A stretch of DNA of 64,000 nucleotides, from assembly GCF_036320965.1 (NCBI RefSeq), contig NC_092235.1, positions 4,371,994 through 4,435,993 of the forward strand, read 5' to 3'. Below, one piece after another: positions 1 through 13,084 of this stretch. Made by a program: the position numbers and the translations under genes. Under the pieces are notes generated by a model, which saw only the letters and a program-made list of their open reading frames with translations, was not told the DNA's origin and did not search any database. Position 1 is the stretch's first letter. Each line of letters starts with the position of its first letter. Origin of the DNA: Panulirus ornatus. Taxonomy: Eukaryota; Arthropoda; Malacostraca; Decapoda; Palinuridae.

Positions 1-1120
1 GTAGGTTGTACCAGACAACCAGTAATGTATGGTGACTGACGTCTACAGTGACGGAGCCACCTGTAGGTTGTACCAGACAACCAGTAATGTATGGTGACTG
101 ACGTCTACAGTGACGGAGCCACCTGTATGTTGTACCAGACAACCAGTAATGTATGGTGACTGAAGTCTACAGTGACGGAGCCACCTGTAGGTTGTACCAG
201 ACAACCAGTAATGTATGGTGACACGTCTACAGTGACGGAGCCACCTGTATGTTGTACCAGACAACCAGTAATGTATGATGACTGACGTCTACAGTGAGCC
301 ACCTGTATGTTGTACCAGACAACCAGTAATGTATGATGACTGACGTCTACAGTGAGGGAGCCACCTGTATGTTGTACCAGACAACCAGTAATGTATGATG
401 ACTGACGTCTACAGTGACGGAGCCACCTGTATGTTGTACCAGACAACCAGTAATGTATGATGACTGACGTCTACAGTGACGGAGCCACCTGTATGTTGTA
501 CCAGACAACCAGTAATGTATGATGACTGACGTCTACAGTGACGGAGCCACCTGTATGTTGTACCAGACAACCAGTAATGTATGATGACTGACGTCTACAG
601 TGAGGGAGCCACCTGTATGTTGTACCAGACAACCAGTAATGTATGATGACTGACGTCTACAGTGACGGAGCCACCTGTATGTTGTACCAGACAACCAGTA
701 ATGTATGATGACCGACGTCTACAGTGACGGAGCCACCTGTATGTTGTACCAGACAACCAGTAATGTATGATGACTGACGTCTACAGTGAGGGAGCCACCT
801 GTATGTTGTACCAGACAACCAGTAATGTATGATGACTGACGTCTACAGTGAGGGAGCCACCTGTATGTTGTACCAGACAACCAGTAATGTATGATGACTG
901 ACGTCTACAGTGACGGAGCCACCTGTATGTTGTACCAGACAACCAGTAATGTATGATGACTGACGTCTACAGTGACGAAGCCACCTGTATGTTGTACCAG
1001 ACAACCAGTAATGTATGATGACTGACGTCTACAGTGACGGAGCCACCTGTATGTTGTACCAGACAACCAGTAATGTATGATGACTGACGTCTACAGTGAG
1101 GGAGCCACCTGTATGTTGTA
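1..1120. repeat. 62-bp minisatellite, about 18 units
   Basis: Head-to-tail copies of a 62-bp unit (starting GTATGTTGTACCAGACAACC and ending GGAGCCACCT) fill the window from its first base. Units differ by scattered substitutions (GTAGG/GTATG, GACGG/GAGGG, ATGGTGAC/ATGATGAC) and a few short deletions (near 220 and 295). The array begins outside the window. The short ORFs in it are by-products of the repeat; I see no gene. Confidence 0.95.
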
Positions 1121-1175
1121 CAGTCTCTGACTAAAATGTTGAGGGTCCACTAGCGAGGTCACGGCTCTCGTATTC

Positions 1176-4100
1176 GAATCATGATGGTATCGGAACCGTT
1201 GTGAATCATGATGGTATCGGAACCGTTATGAATCATGATGGTATCGGAACCGTTATGAATCATGATGGTATCGGAGCCGTTATGAATCATGATGGTATGG
1301 GAACCGTTATGAATCATGATGGTATGGGAACCGTTATGAATCATGATGGTATGGGAACCGTTATGAATCATGATGGTATGGGAACCGTTATGAATCATGA
1401 TGGTATGGGAACCGTTATGAATCATGATGGTATGGGAACCGTTATGAATCATGATGGTATCGGAACCGTTATGAATCATGATGGTATGGGAACCGTTATG
1501 AATCATGATGGTATGGGAACCGTTATGAATCATGATGGTATGGGAACCGTTATGAATCATGATGGTATGGGAACCGTTGTGAATCATGATGGTATGGGAA
1601 CTGTTGTGAATCATGATGGTATGGGAACCGTTATGAATCATGATGGTATGGGAACCGTTATGAATCATGATGGTATGGGAACCGTTGTGAATCATGATGG
1701 TATGGGAACCGTTATGAATCATGATGGTATGGGAACCGTTATGAATCATGATGGTATGGGAACCGTTATGAATCATGATGGTATGGGAACCGTTATGAAT
1801 CATGATGGTATCGGAACCGTTATGAATCATGATGGTATGGGAACCGTTATGAATCATGATGGTATGGGAACCGTTATGAATCATGATGGTATGGGAACCG
1901 TTATGAATCATGATGGTATGGGAACCGTTATGAATCATGATGGTATGGGAACCGTTGTGAATCATGATGGTATGGGAACCGTTATGAATCATGATGGTAT
2001 GGGAACCGTTATGAATCATGATGGTATGGGAACCGTTGTGAATCATGATGGTATGGGAACCGTTGTGAATCATGATGGTATCGGAACCGTTATGAATCAT
2101 GATGGTATGGGAACCGTTATGAATCATGATGGTATCGGAACCGTTATGAATCATGATGGTATGGGAACCGTTATGAATCATGATGGTATCGGAACCGTTA
2201 TGAATCATGATGGTATGGGAACCGTTATGAATCATGATGGTATGGGAACCGTTATGAATCATGATGGTATGGGAACCGTTATGAATCATGATGGTATGGG
2301 AACCGTTATGAATCATGATGGTATGGGAACCGTTGTGAATCATGATGGTATGGGAACCGTTGTGAATCATGATGGTATGGGAACCGTTGTGAATCATGAT
2401 GGTATGGGAACCGTTGTGAATCATGATGGTATGGGAACCGTTGTGAATCATGATGGTATGGGAACCGTTGTGAATCATGATGGTATGGGAACCGTTATGA
2501 ATCATGATGGTATGGGAACCGTTGTGAATCATGATGGTATGGGAACCGTTGTGAATCATGATGGTATGGGAACCGTTGTGAATCATGATGGTATGGGAAC
2601 CGTTGTGAATCATGATGGTATGGGAACCGTTATGAATCATGATGGTATGGGAACCGTTATGAATCATGATGGTATCGGAACCGTTATGAATCATGATGGT
2701 ATGGGAACCGTTGTGAATCATGATGGTATGGGAACCGTTATGAATCATGATGGTATGGGAACCGTTATGAATCATGATGGTATGGGAACCGTTATGAATC
2801 ATGATGGTATGGGAACCGTTATGAATCATGATGGTATGGGAACCGTTGTGAATCATGATGGTATCGGAACCGTTATGAATCATGATGGTATGGGAACCGT
2901 TATGAATCATGATGGTATCGGAACCGTTATGAATCATGATGGTATGGGAACCGTTATGAATCATGATGGTATGGGAACCGTTATGAATCATGATGGTATG
3001 GGAACCGTTATGAATCATGATGGTATGGAAACCGTTGTGAATCATGATGGTATGGGAACGGTTATGAATCATGATGGTATGGGAACCGTTATGAATCATG
3101 ATGGTATGGGAACCGTTATGAATCATGATGGTATGGGAACCGTTGTGAATCATGATGGTATGGGAACTGTTGTGAATCATGATGGTATGGGAACCGTTGT
3201 GAATCATGATGGTATGGGAACCGTTGTGAATCATGATGGTATGGGAACCGTTGTGAATCATGATGGTATGGGAACCGTTGTGAATCATGATGGTATGGGA
3301 ACCGTTATGAATCATGATGGTATCGGAACCGTTATGAATCATGATGGTATGGGAACCGTTGTGAATCATGATGGTATGGGAACCGTTGTGAATCATGATG
3401 GTATGGGAACCGTTGTGAATCATGATGGTATCGGAACCGTTGTGAATCATGATGGTATGGGAACCGTTATGAATCATGATGGTATCGGAACCGTTATGAA
3501 TCATGATGGTATCGGAACCGTTATGAATCATGATGGTATGGAAACCGTTGTGAATCATGATGGTATGGGAACCGTTATGAATCACGATGGTATGGGAACC
3601 GTTATGAATCATGATGGTATGGGAACCGTTGTGAATCATGATGGTATGGGAACCGTTGTGAATCATGATGGTATCGGAACCGTTATGAATCATGATGGTA
3701 TGGGAACCGTTATGAATCATGATGGTATCGGAACCGTTATGAATCATGATGGTATGGGAACCGTTATGAATCATGATGGTATGGGAACCGTTATGAATCA
3801 TGATGGTATGGGAACCGTTATGAATCATGATGGTATGGAAACCGTTGTGAATCATGATGGTATGGGAACCGTTATGAATCATGATGGTATCGGAACCGTT
3901 ATGAATCATGATGGTATGGGAACCGTTGTGAATCATGATGGTATGGGAACCGTTGTGAATCATGATGGTATGGGAACCGTTGTGAATCATGATGGTATGG
4001 GAACCGTTATGAATCATGATGGTATGGGAACCGTTTTGAATCATGATGGTATCGGAACCGTTATGAATGATGATGGTATAGAAACCGTTATGAATCATGA

Positions 4101-6605
4101 TGGTATCGGAACCGTTGTGAATCATGATGGTATGGGAACTGTTGTGAATCATGATGGTATGGGAACCGTTATGAATCATGATGGTATCGGAACCATTATG
4201 AATCATGATGGTATGAAAACCGTTATGAATCATGATGGTATCGGAACCGTTATGAATCATGATGGTATCGGAACCGTTAGGAATCATGATGGTATCGGAA
4301 CCGTTATGAATCATGATGGTATCGGAACCATTGTGAATCATGAAGGTATCGGAGCCGTTATGAATCATGATGGTATGGGAACCGTTACGAATCATGATGG
4401 TATCGGAACCGTTGTGAATCATGATGGTATCGGAGCCGTTATGAATCATGATGGTATGGGAACCGTTATGAATCATGATGGTATGGGAACCGTTATGAAT
4501 CATGATGGTATCGGAACCGTTATGAATCATGATGGTATGGGAACCGTTACGAATCATGATGGTATCGGAACCGATATGAATCATGATGGTATGGGAACCG
4601 TTGTGAATCATGACGGTATGGGAACCGTTATGAATCATGATGGTATCGGAACTGTTATGAATCATGATGGTATCGGAAACGTTATGAATCATGATGGTAT
4701 CGGAACCGTTATGAATCATGATGGTATCGGAACCTTTATGAATCATGATGGTATGGGAACCGTTATGAATCATGATGGTATGGGAACCGTTATGAATCAT
4801 GATGGTATGGGAACCGTTGTGAATCATGATGGTATGGGAACCGTTATGAATCATGATGGTATGGGAACCGTTGTGAATCATGATGGTATGGGAACCGTTA
4901 TGAATCATGATGGTATGGGAACCGTTATGAATCATGATGGTATCGGAACCGTTGTGAATCATGATGGTATGGGAACCGTTATGAATCATGATGGTATGGG
5001 AACCGTTATGAATCATGATGGTATGGGAACCGTTATGAATCATGATGGTATCGGAACCGTTGTGAATCATGATGGTATCGGAACCGTTATGAATCATGAT
5101 GGTATCGGAACCGTTATGAATCATGATGGTATGGGAACCGTTATGAATCATGATGGTATGGGAACCGTTATGAATCATGATGGTATGGGAACCGTTATGA
5201 ATCATGATGGTATCGGAACCGTTGTGAATCATGATGGTATGGGAACCGTTATGAATCATGATGGTATCGGAACCGTTATGAATCATGATGGTATCGGAAC
5301 CGTTATGAATCATGATGGTATCGGAACCTTTATGAATCATGATGGTATGGGAACCGTTATGAATCATGATGGTATCGGAACCTTTATGAATCATGATGGT
5401 ATGGGAACCGTTATGAATCATGATGGTATGGGAACCGTTGTGAATCATGATGGTATGGGAACCGTTATGAATCACGATGGTATGGGAACCGTTATGAATC
5501 ATGATGGTATGGGAACCGTTATGAATCATGATGGTATCGGAACCGTTATGAATCATGATGGTATGGGAACCGTTATGAATCATGATGGTATGGGAACCGT
5601 TATGAATCATGATGGTATCGGAACCGTTATGAATCACGATGGTATGGGAACCGTTATGAATCACGATGGTATCGGAACCGTTATGAATCACGATGGTATG
5701 GGAACCGTTATGAATCACGATGGTATGGGAACCGTTATGAATCATGATGGTATCGGAACCGTTATGAATCATGATGGTATCGGAACCGTTAGGAATCATG
5801 ATGGTATCGGAACCGTTATGAATCATGATGGTATCGGAACCATTGTGAATCATGAAGGTATCGGAGCCGTTATGAATCATGATGGTATGGGAACCGTTAC
5901 GAATCATGATGGTATCGGAACCGTTGTGAATCATGATGGTATCGGAGCCGTTATGAATCATGATGGTATGGGAACCGTTATGAATCATGATGGTATGGGA
6001 ACCGTTATGAATCATGATGGTATGGGAACCGTTATGAATCATGATGGTATGGGAACCGTTACGAATCATGATGGTATCGGAACCGATATGAATCATGATG
6101 GTATGGGAACCGTTGTGAATCATGACGGTATTGGAACCGTTATGAATCATGATGGTATCGGAACCGTTGTGAATCATGATGGTATCGGAACCGTTATGAA
6201 TCATGATGGTATCGGAACCGTTATGAATCATGATGGTATGGGAACCGTTATGAATCATGATGGTATGGGAACCGTTATGAATCATGATGGTATGGGAACC
6301 GTTATGAATCATGATGGTATGGGAACCGTTATGAATCATGATGGTATGGGAACCGTTATGAATCATGATGGTATGGGAACGTTATGAATCATGATGGTAT
6401 GGGAACCGTTATGAATCATGATGGTATGGGAACCGTTATGAATCATGATGGTATGGGAACCGTTATGAATCATGATGGTATGGGAACCGTTATGAATCAT
6501 GATGGTATGGGAACCGTTATGAATCATGATGGTATGGGAACCGTTATGAATCATGATGGTATCGGAACCGTTTGAATCATGATGGTATGGGAACCGTTGT
6601 GAATC
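1176..6605. repeat. 27-bp minisatellite, about 200 units, open on both strands
   Basis: The unit is ATGAATCATGATGGTATGGG followed by AACCGTT, 27 bp. Because 27 is a multiple of three and one frame on each strand lacks stops, the array reads as a 1728-aa plus-strand ORF (MNHDGMGTV repeats, 1201-6387) and a 1735-aa minus-strand ORF (MIHNGSHTI repeats, 1159-6366). A 1-bp loss near 6380 shifts the frame and starts short second ORFs. Most variants are G/C at the MG/IG codon and A/G at the MN/VN codon. I read it as non-coding satellite DNA: there is no signal peptide, no non-repeat domain and no splice context. A variant block at about 4278-4615 recurs at 5790-6127, exactly 1512 bp (56 units) later, so the array grew partly by long segmental copying. 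Confidence 0.93.
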
Positions 6606-6949
6606 TCGTATCTATGATTCATAGTGAGTGAACCCAGGTGCCTCGGTGTGGTAACATAGCTGTTCTGGTGAGGGTGGAGGTGACGGCTACGGACTTACCA
6701 GTGAGTTATCATACATGGCATCATTTTGGACGGGTTTAATGACGTTCAGTCACAACTGCCACACTTGCTTGGTGATTAACACTCATTTATTTCACGATTT
6801 TGGGTTGTTTCCAGCCTATCTATTTTCCAGATTATATTGTTATAATGGCCACTACCTGGACACAGAGTGTCACATGATGAAATAATTGTTTAAGGTTAGA
6901 TTAGGAACAGAGAAACTTGGCAGGTTGAGCTTGAACATTTATGTGCTAC
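6606..6949. other. no recognisable feature
   Basis: Unique-looking, moderately AT-rich sequence between the 27-bp array and an inverted repeat. I see no gene, RNA or repeat here. Confidence 0.5.
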
Positions 6950-7345
6950 CCTGCCGCCCGCAGTCATGTTGGCAACGCTGGTCAGTCGTGATGGCTTAGT
7001 CCCGGCGACTCCACTTCCCCCCGGCCGGCTGGGGGGGGGGGGGGGGCGTTCCAATCTGGAGTCTGCTAATATCAAATGTTACTTTCTTTTTTTCGCTCTG
7101 GATATTTCTTGTCTCCTACTTGTTATCTTAAATAATCAACATAATGTAGATGTTCACCGTAATATAATGATATGTACGCACTGATATAAAACTGATACAG
7201 TATCGATTTAAATTTTAACGACAAAATTGGCGGCCAAAATAGCAACAACCAATGAGGTGTGCGTGTCAGGTAGCCGGCCTGGAGGGAAGTGGAGTGGGCC
7301 GGTTATGGTAGTAGTGTTGCCAACATGACTGCGGTATAGCTATAG
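6950..7345. repeat. inverted repeat (fold-back), arms of about 80 bp
   Basis: The arm at about 6958-7033 (containing CAGTCATGTTGGCAAC and ACTCCACTTCC...GGCCGG) returns in reverse complement at about 7268-7342 (GTTGCCAACATGACTG, CCGGCC...GGAAGTGGAGT). The 230-bp middle is AT-rich; a G-run follows the left arm near 7031. It is compatible with a small non-autonomous fold-back or MITE-like element; no target-site duplication was confirmed. Confidence 0.6.
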
Positions 7346-7519
7346 GTAATGATAGACTTTACGTTTGTCTTACACAACAACACAGAGCCGGGCCCCCGGG
7401 GAACTGAGTGAGTCTTTACCTTTCCAAGGTTTCTGGGAATCGAGACTAAACACTGGAGACTGAGTTTATATCCCTCATACATCAGTATTATAAGGATCCG
7501 TTATACTGCTTCCAGCAAT

Positions 7520-7520
<1 letters not shown>

Positions 7521-7577
<57 letters not shown>
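7521..7577. repeat. (GA)n microsatellite
   Basis: Uninterrupted GA dinucleotides. Confidence 0.95.
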
Positions 7578-7580
<3 letters not shown>

Positions 7581-7699
7581 ATGGTGTTGTGTGATTAGAA
7601 TAACCATACAGGACGGACAGGAACATTAGTTTATTGCAGTAACATGACAAATTAGCCTTAATTACATTTAATGTGACCTTCATCCCCCAGCCACGGCCA

Positions 7700-8290
7700 T
7701 CAACAACTTGGTGAATCCTTGTGGCAACACAATGGACGAAGTTTGTGCAGACACTGGGGGCGGCGACGAAGGCTGTACCATACCTCGCGTGCAGTGTCCA
7801 TGATATCTTGTTGGTTCCTGGCCTCACTCACCCTCCATTCCCGGCTCATAATTGCCCACAGCTTCTCTGTAGGGATCATGTCACACCCTTCGTGGGCCAG
7901 TCCAAGACTTGGATTTCCATGTGGGCACTAGACCTCCACACATTGCTCTACTGGTGTGTATTGAGCACTTATCCTGCACCAGCTGGATGACATTTCACTG
8001 TGGGACGGTCATGGTGCGAACAGGAGGATGAAGAACATCTAATATTTCACTGTATTGCTGGCTGTTACAGTGACCTTACCAGCTGGCCAGGCCCAGGTTT
8101 CCACCTCCATCCCCAACATGACCCTTGCACTCTGCCTCAGTGTTGAAGCTGGCAGATATGTTCAGAACTGTAACGGGTATTGTGAGGGCGCCTCCAGCAC
8201 AGTCTTGAACCTGCCTCAACAGAGGAGAACATTTTTCATATGTCAACATGATAACGTCTTCCCAGTCACCTTCTCCCACTCCTAAATGTT
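7700..8290 (+). pseudogene. possible remnant of a LINE C-terminal zinc region
   Basis: One frame at 8009-8077 reads SWCEQEDEEHLIFHC, which resembles the C-x-x-x-E-x-x-x-E-H-x-x-x-x-C motif near the C-terminus of I/Jockey-type LINE proteins. The frame is closed upstream by a stop at 7988-7990 and nothing else diagnostic is visible, so this could be chance. The rest of 7700-8290 shows only short, unconvincing ORFs. Confidence 0.2.
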
Positions 8291-8460
8291 GTAGGGCAGA
8301 TCCCAGGCGCGCGTGCTTGCCTGTGTGCTTGGTTCAGTTGCTCTTCCTCAGCAGGAGTGTGGCAGTGTAGGTGTTGTTCCTGGAGACGGCGTCTGGTGGT
8401 GCCTGCATGACACTGCGTCTGTGGCTGACGTGGACAGCTGACCTCATGGGTCTGTCCCGC

Positions 8461-8620
8461 ACGACCTGCTCCAGCCGTTCATCCTCCTCACACGTCCTGT
8501 ACAACCTGTCCCATCCGTTCATCCTGCTCACACGTCCTGCATAACCTGTCCCATCCGTTCATCCTGCTCACACGTCCTGCACGACCTGCCCCAGCCGTTC
8601 ATCCTCCTCACGCGTCCTGC
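8461..8620. repeat. 40-bp tandem repeat, 4 units
   Basis: Four consecutive copies of a 40-bp unit starting ACGACCTG/ACAACCTG, containing CCGTTCATCCT and ending ACACGTCCTGC. Confidence 0.85.
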
Positions 8621-10481
8621 ACCGGGGTCGTCCACTTGGTGGTTTGGTGCGAGCCGACCTCTCCTACTGCCATCTTATCCACCTCACTGCTCTCTGAGGA
8701 GGCTGTGTGAGGCAGCAGCAGTTCTGGCCACTGGTGTCCCAAGCAATGACTATATACACCATGATAGGAAAGCCACTGCTGCAACCAATACAAAAATGGA
8801 TGACCAAAATACGTGTTGGCAACTTTGTGGGTCTCTCTCTCTCTCACGCCCTCTATAGTCATGACGCATAACCTTATTCTTCATGGGTCACTAATATAAA
8901 TCTTTATTAAATACAAACGGCAGTATATAGTTTCACTCATCCTGATGTTATGTAGTTGTCATGTTTATCTCACCTTCAGATTTTCTCCCAGTACACATAT
9001 GGTCAATAACAGGAGTAAAAGATCTTATGCTTCCCTTCATTCAACTGACGTAGCAGAAATTTAACCTATTTGCTTTTCTTCCATTTTGCTTTATCATTTA
9101 TCTGTTAATAATAGTATATACATTTTTATCATCCTGATGTTATGTAAGATATTTTGATCACAACTGTCTGTTCTCCGTGGATCATCTTGTATGTGGTTGC
9201 TCAGTAACATGATCATAATCATTTTTCGCTCATCCGCAATCTATGTATTGGATATTTCTTTCTATTTTCTCACAATTTCTCTTCTCTTTCAAATATTTCT
9301 TAATTATCTAATAGATCAACAACAGGTACACATTTATCTAATATAGTGCAAATAAGAGCATGTTAAACACACAGACCTTTCCAATCACCAGTATATAAAT
9401 AGGATTTGCAGTCGCCATCTGCATGAATGATGCATAACAAAGATTAGCTTTGATGTATGATATAGCATTGCACATAAGCAGTGCAGACATATACACCTAC
9501 ACTGTAAGTTTCACAATCCTGCACCTACTGAACACCTTACAAAATAGGAAGATCTTGTTTCTGTGGGGAGGATGTCATCTGTCCAGTCACATAATTTCTT
9601 GATACAAAATGATAACTGCAGCAGACGTTGTAGCTTGTGTGTAACTTGTCTACACTCACATTCATAATATGAGGCACACAGTCTACCACATGATACACCT
9701 GCACAAACAATGATCACAATAGGGAATTCTTCCAAATTAAGAGAAGTTTACAAATACGTGGCATGGCGCCCCTGCTCATGAACCATTGTCAACTCTATTA
9801 TTGTTACGATTCATTAGGAATGAGTGAGAATGAGGGGGGGGGGTATAATCCTCATAAGTCAAAATCGTTATCATTGACAAGAAAACAAATGTAAACACTA
9901 CACAGTAAATACGCTTCTAAAGCGTGTGAAAAATAGTGTATCGTGTATGGGAACAGCGTCACAAAATATATCAAACTTATACATGCACAATTCACTTGTT
10001 TTTCATTATTTTTTCAAAGAAATAGTGAGCGTATATTTTTGTAAATGTTAAACAGTTATTTGTGAAATCAAGGCCATTGCTACGATGCAAAGGTAAGCAA
10101 GAAACAGTTGTTTACTTACGGGAAAAATGATCTGGTGACGGTTGATGGCAACGCTAAGTATAGGGCCCGGCAGTGGAAGCAGCGCATCGTCCGAAAACAT
10201 TACGATGGCTTTACTTAGCAGATTTATGGTCATAATCATATTCTATTTTTCTTAGTATTATACTTTCCTCGTTATTTTCACAATTAGATATTTTTTGTTT
10301 TATAACTGAATATCAGACGTGATCAATCATGTAGTTTTGTCCATTGTATTGCCAGAGCGGAGTTCGGACACATGGCAGTGCGAGATATCAGTTGTGGTTT
10401 ATTCTTAACGACACACCTGAATAAACCGAGTCTAGTGTCTTATAGTCCAGGCTGGTACAGCCGCCCGTTACACATCACAAT

Positions 10482-10512
<31 letters not shown>

Positions 10513-10937
10513 CATAAGGCTGCACCTCACTATTATTGACCTGATATATCTGTATGTTAACCTTACTTGTCAACAACAACATTAAACAACTCCTGCAGTT
10601 ATGAAGAATGAGTGACATTTCCTATTTCTTGTGAGACATAAATCAAGTTTCATAAATCCCGTAGATTCAAGATGGATCGTCTTATTATAATAGGAAAATA
10701 TTCCTTCGTCTAATGCGACAAGAAAATGATATATGTTTCATTTAAGAGTTTAATGTCATCTTCAACGTAAGTCCATCCATGATGGACTGTAGAATTTCCA
10801 TCGTTTGAGTGAGCTTATGTTGATAATACCTGCAGAAAACTAGGAGTGAGTTGTGCTTGTAATGTCCAGGTCAATCCAATGGTCCATTATGGCAAGGTCA
10901 ACACAATGTGGTCACGTGACTGATGACTGGATTCACA
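8621..10937. other. non-coding stretch, no gene seen
   Basis: AT-rich sequence with no ORF, RNA or element that I can support. It contains a short G-run near 9834 and an (ATC)n tract at about 10483-10511. Confidence 0.5.
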
Positions 10938-11043
10938 TCTAAGCTTCACCAGCTGAGCTTATCCCAAGCTTCACCAGCTAAGCTTATCCCAAGCTTCACC
11001 AGCTAAGCTTATCCCAAGCTTCACCAGCTAAGCTTATCCCAAG
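10938..11043. repeat. 25-bp tandem repeat, 4 units
   Basis: Four copies of AAGCTTCACCAGCTAAGCTT followed by ATCCC, the first with one substitution (GCTGAG). Confidence 0.88.
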
Positions 11044-11080
11044 CCTTTCTCTCGTGTCCAGCCTAACTCTCAGCCCATGA

Positions 11081-11090
<10 letters not shown>

Positions 11091-11167
<77 letters not shown>
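11091..11167. repeat. (CT)n microsatellite
   Basis: Uninterrupted CT tract of about 75 bp. Confidence 0.95.
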
Positions 11168-11169
<2 letters not shown>

Positions 11170-11740
11170 CTATGGAATAATTCAGTTAATCAGTTATGAT
11201 CATAACGCAGTGGTATATCATGCTACCTTCTCAACCAGTGATCTCTCCCTGGCCAGGTAACATACCAACATTGATTAACCCATGTCACCTGCTTTGTGAG
11301 AGTAAGTAAGATTTATAATATCATTCTTCAACATTAGGAATAATATAGTCATGGTAAGTCGGGAGGCTGGAGCTTAAGTTTATCCTTACTATTGTCTTGA
11401 TAACAGAAAGTGAAGGGATGCATGTCCTTGGTGATGGGATGTATGACATATTCATGTTCATTCTACCTTGTGTCCAGCTTCTCTTATCATAAGATTACGT
11501 CTCATTCACAGCGTCATTCTCATCCCATGCTTCTCTCATTCATAACATTTTTCACATCCCAAGCCTCTAACGCCTGTCCTGCCATTCTCATATAAAGTCT
11601 CTCTCTTTCACATCATCACTTTCCTGACAAACATATCTCATGTTCAGACTCCTTCATCTCAAGCCTCTCTCACCTTTAAAGCCTCTCTCTTGTACCACTT
11701 CTTTCATCCAAAGTCACTCCATCTTTCACAACCCAACCCT
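11168..11740. other. no recognisable gene
   Basis: Pyrimidine-rich, low-complexity flank of the next array. Nothing supported. Confidence 0.45.
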
Positions 11741-12110
11741 CATCCCAGGTCAGTCTCTCTGGTACAACCCTACACTCATCCCAAGCCTCTCTCTCTCTGG
11801 TACAACCCAACCCTCATCCCAAGCTTCTCTCTCTCTGGTACAACCCAACCCTCATCCCAAGCCTCTCTCTCTCTGGTACAACCCAACCCTCATCCCAAGC
11901 CTCTCTCTCTCTGGTACAACCCAACCCTCATCCCAACCTTCTCTCTCTCTGGTACAACCCAACCCTCATCCCAAGCCTCTCTCTCTCTGGTACAACCCAA
12001 CCCTCATCCCAAGCCTCTCTCTCTCTGGTACAACCCAACCCTCATCCCAAGCCTCTCTCTCTGGTACAACCCAACCCTCATCCCAAGCTTCTCTCTCCTT
12101 CAAAGCCTCA
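11741..12110. repeat. 36-bp tandem repeat, about 9-10 units
   Basis: Units of about 36 bp with the core GGTACAACCCAACCCTCATC joined by CT-rich linkers of varying length. The length changes make two overlapping ORFs (11640-12293 and 11690-12253) that read LSLWYNPTLIPS repeats; I treat them as repeat artefacts because they have no non-repeat domain. Confidence 0.88.
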
Positions 12111-12337
12111 CTCTCCGGCCAAACATCTTGTGTTCAGCCTCTCTCATCCCGAGCCTTTCTCTCCTACAAAGCCTCACTATCATCCCAGGCCTGCCTCTCC
12201 CTCCCTCTGCACCAGCGGTATTTCAACATTTTCAGTGTTGCAGGTCCACATGAATTTGGGGAAGAATTAGAGAAATTATGGAACTCTTTATAATGTGTCC
12301 CATTTTCTCAATGTTGCTTGAAATCTTACAATTGCAG

Positions 12338-12427
12338 GTGCCGGGCTACCACAATAACCGCCACCTGATTGCCACTCTCCTGGAGGAGGAGGAAGAAGCC
12401 GATGTTGTGATAGTAAACATCACATGA
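12338..12427 (+). CDS. candidate isolated exon (hypothetical)
   Basis: The sequence TTGCAG at 12332-12337 could be a splice acceptor. It is followed by an open frame reading VPGYHNNRHLIATLL, then a run of Glu, then ADVVIVNIT and a TGA at 12425-12427. A GTAAAC at 12413 could instead be a splice donor. GC content and codon pattern differ from the low-complexity surroundings. No family is recognised and no partner exon is identified in the window. Confidence 0.25.
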   Translation: MPGYHNNRHLIATLLEEEEEADVVIVNIT

Positions 12428-12749
12428 TGCATCACTAATGGTCATAACATCAAACATTATGGCTACACATCCCGACAATCACCAGACTGTGTGTGGCACA
12501 GCACGAAGGACGGAGTCGCCCGCCAGTCTTGTACGAAGCACAATACAATATCTCACTACTTCCTGCCGCTTTCAATACTTTCTATCAGTCAAGATACTCA
12601 CACTACGTATGTACGTACGTACACCGTTCTATTATCCTTTGTACATCTTCACAACTGGCGTTTTGGACCTTATCTGAATGAGTCACATCAAATGGTTATC
12701 AAGAACACAGAACACATAACACTTGTCCACTGTCTTTGTCTTTCATACT

Positions 12750-12952
12750 CTATTTTTCATATTTGTTTGCCATTTCCCGCAAGAACAAGGTAGCGTCAGG
12801 AATGAGTGAATGAATCCTAGAGGGAAACTTAGCTGGGCTCCTTCCTCTGTTCCTTCATTTGGAAAGTAATACAAATGGGGAAGATTTCCAACCCACCCAG
12901 TTCTCAACCCACAGTCGCCTTCCACGACATGCAGGAGATACGTATGCAGACA
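12750..12952 (-). repeat. diverged copy of the SINE-like family (called S1 here)
   Basis: The block contains degraded versions of the S1 hallmarks: CCATTTCCCGC, AAGGTAGCGT, TGTTCCTTCATTTGGAAA, GGGGAAGATTTCCA and CGCCTTCCACGACATGCAGG. Better copies are at 35443-35675 and 37515-37765. Orientation is assigned by calling the end shared with the LINE tail the 3' end. Confidence 0.6.
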
Positions 12953-12954
12953 AA

Positions 12955-12982
12955 TAGACAGACAGACAGACAGACAGACACA

Positions 12983-13042
<60 letters not shown>
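12955..13042. repeat. (CAGA)n then (AC)n microsatellite
   Basis: A CAGA run followed by about 70 bp of AC dinucleotides. Confidence 0.95.
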
Positions 13043-13046
<4 letters not shown>

Positions 13047-13084
13047 GTAGCGCCGAGAATGGATAAAGGCAAGCAAGGTATGTA

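Noticed and set aside
2..1120. CRISPR-like array (62-bp periodicity)
   Set aside because: The whole unit is repeated with no unique spacers, and the sequence is eukaryotic, so it is a minisatellite.
1159..6387. Two giant overlapping ORFs (1735 and 1728 aa) on opposite strands
   Set aside because: They are pure 9-residue repeats produced by a 27-bp satellite whose length is a multiple of three; no non-repeat domain, signal or splice context.
11640..12293. 217-aa ORF of LSLWYNPTLIPS repeats
   Set aside because: By-product of the 36-bp tandem array and CT tracts; a second frame is equally open.
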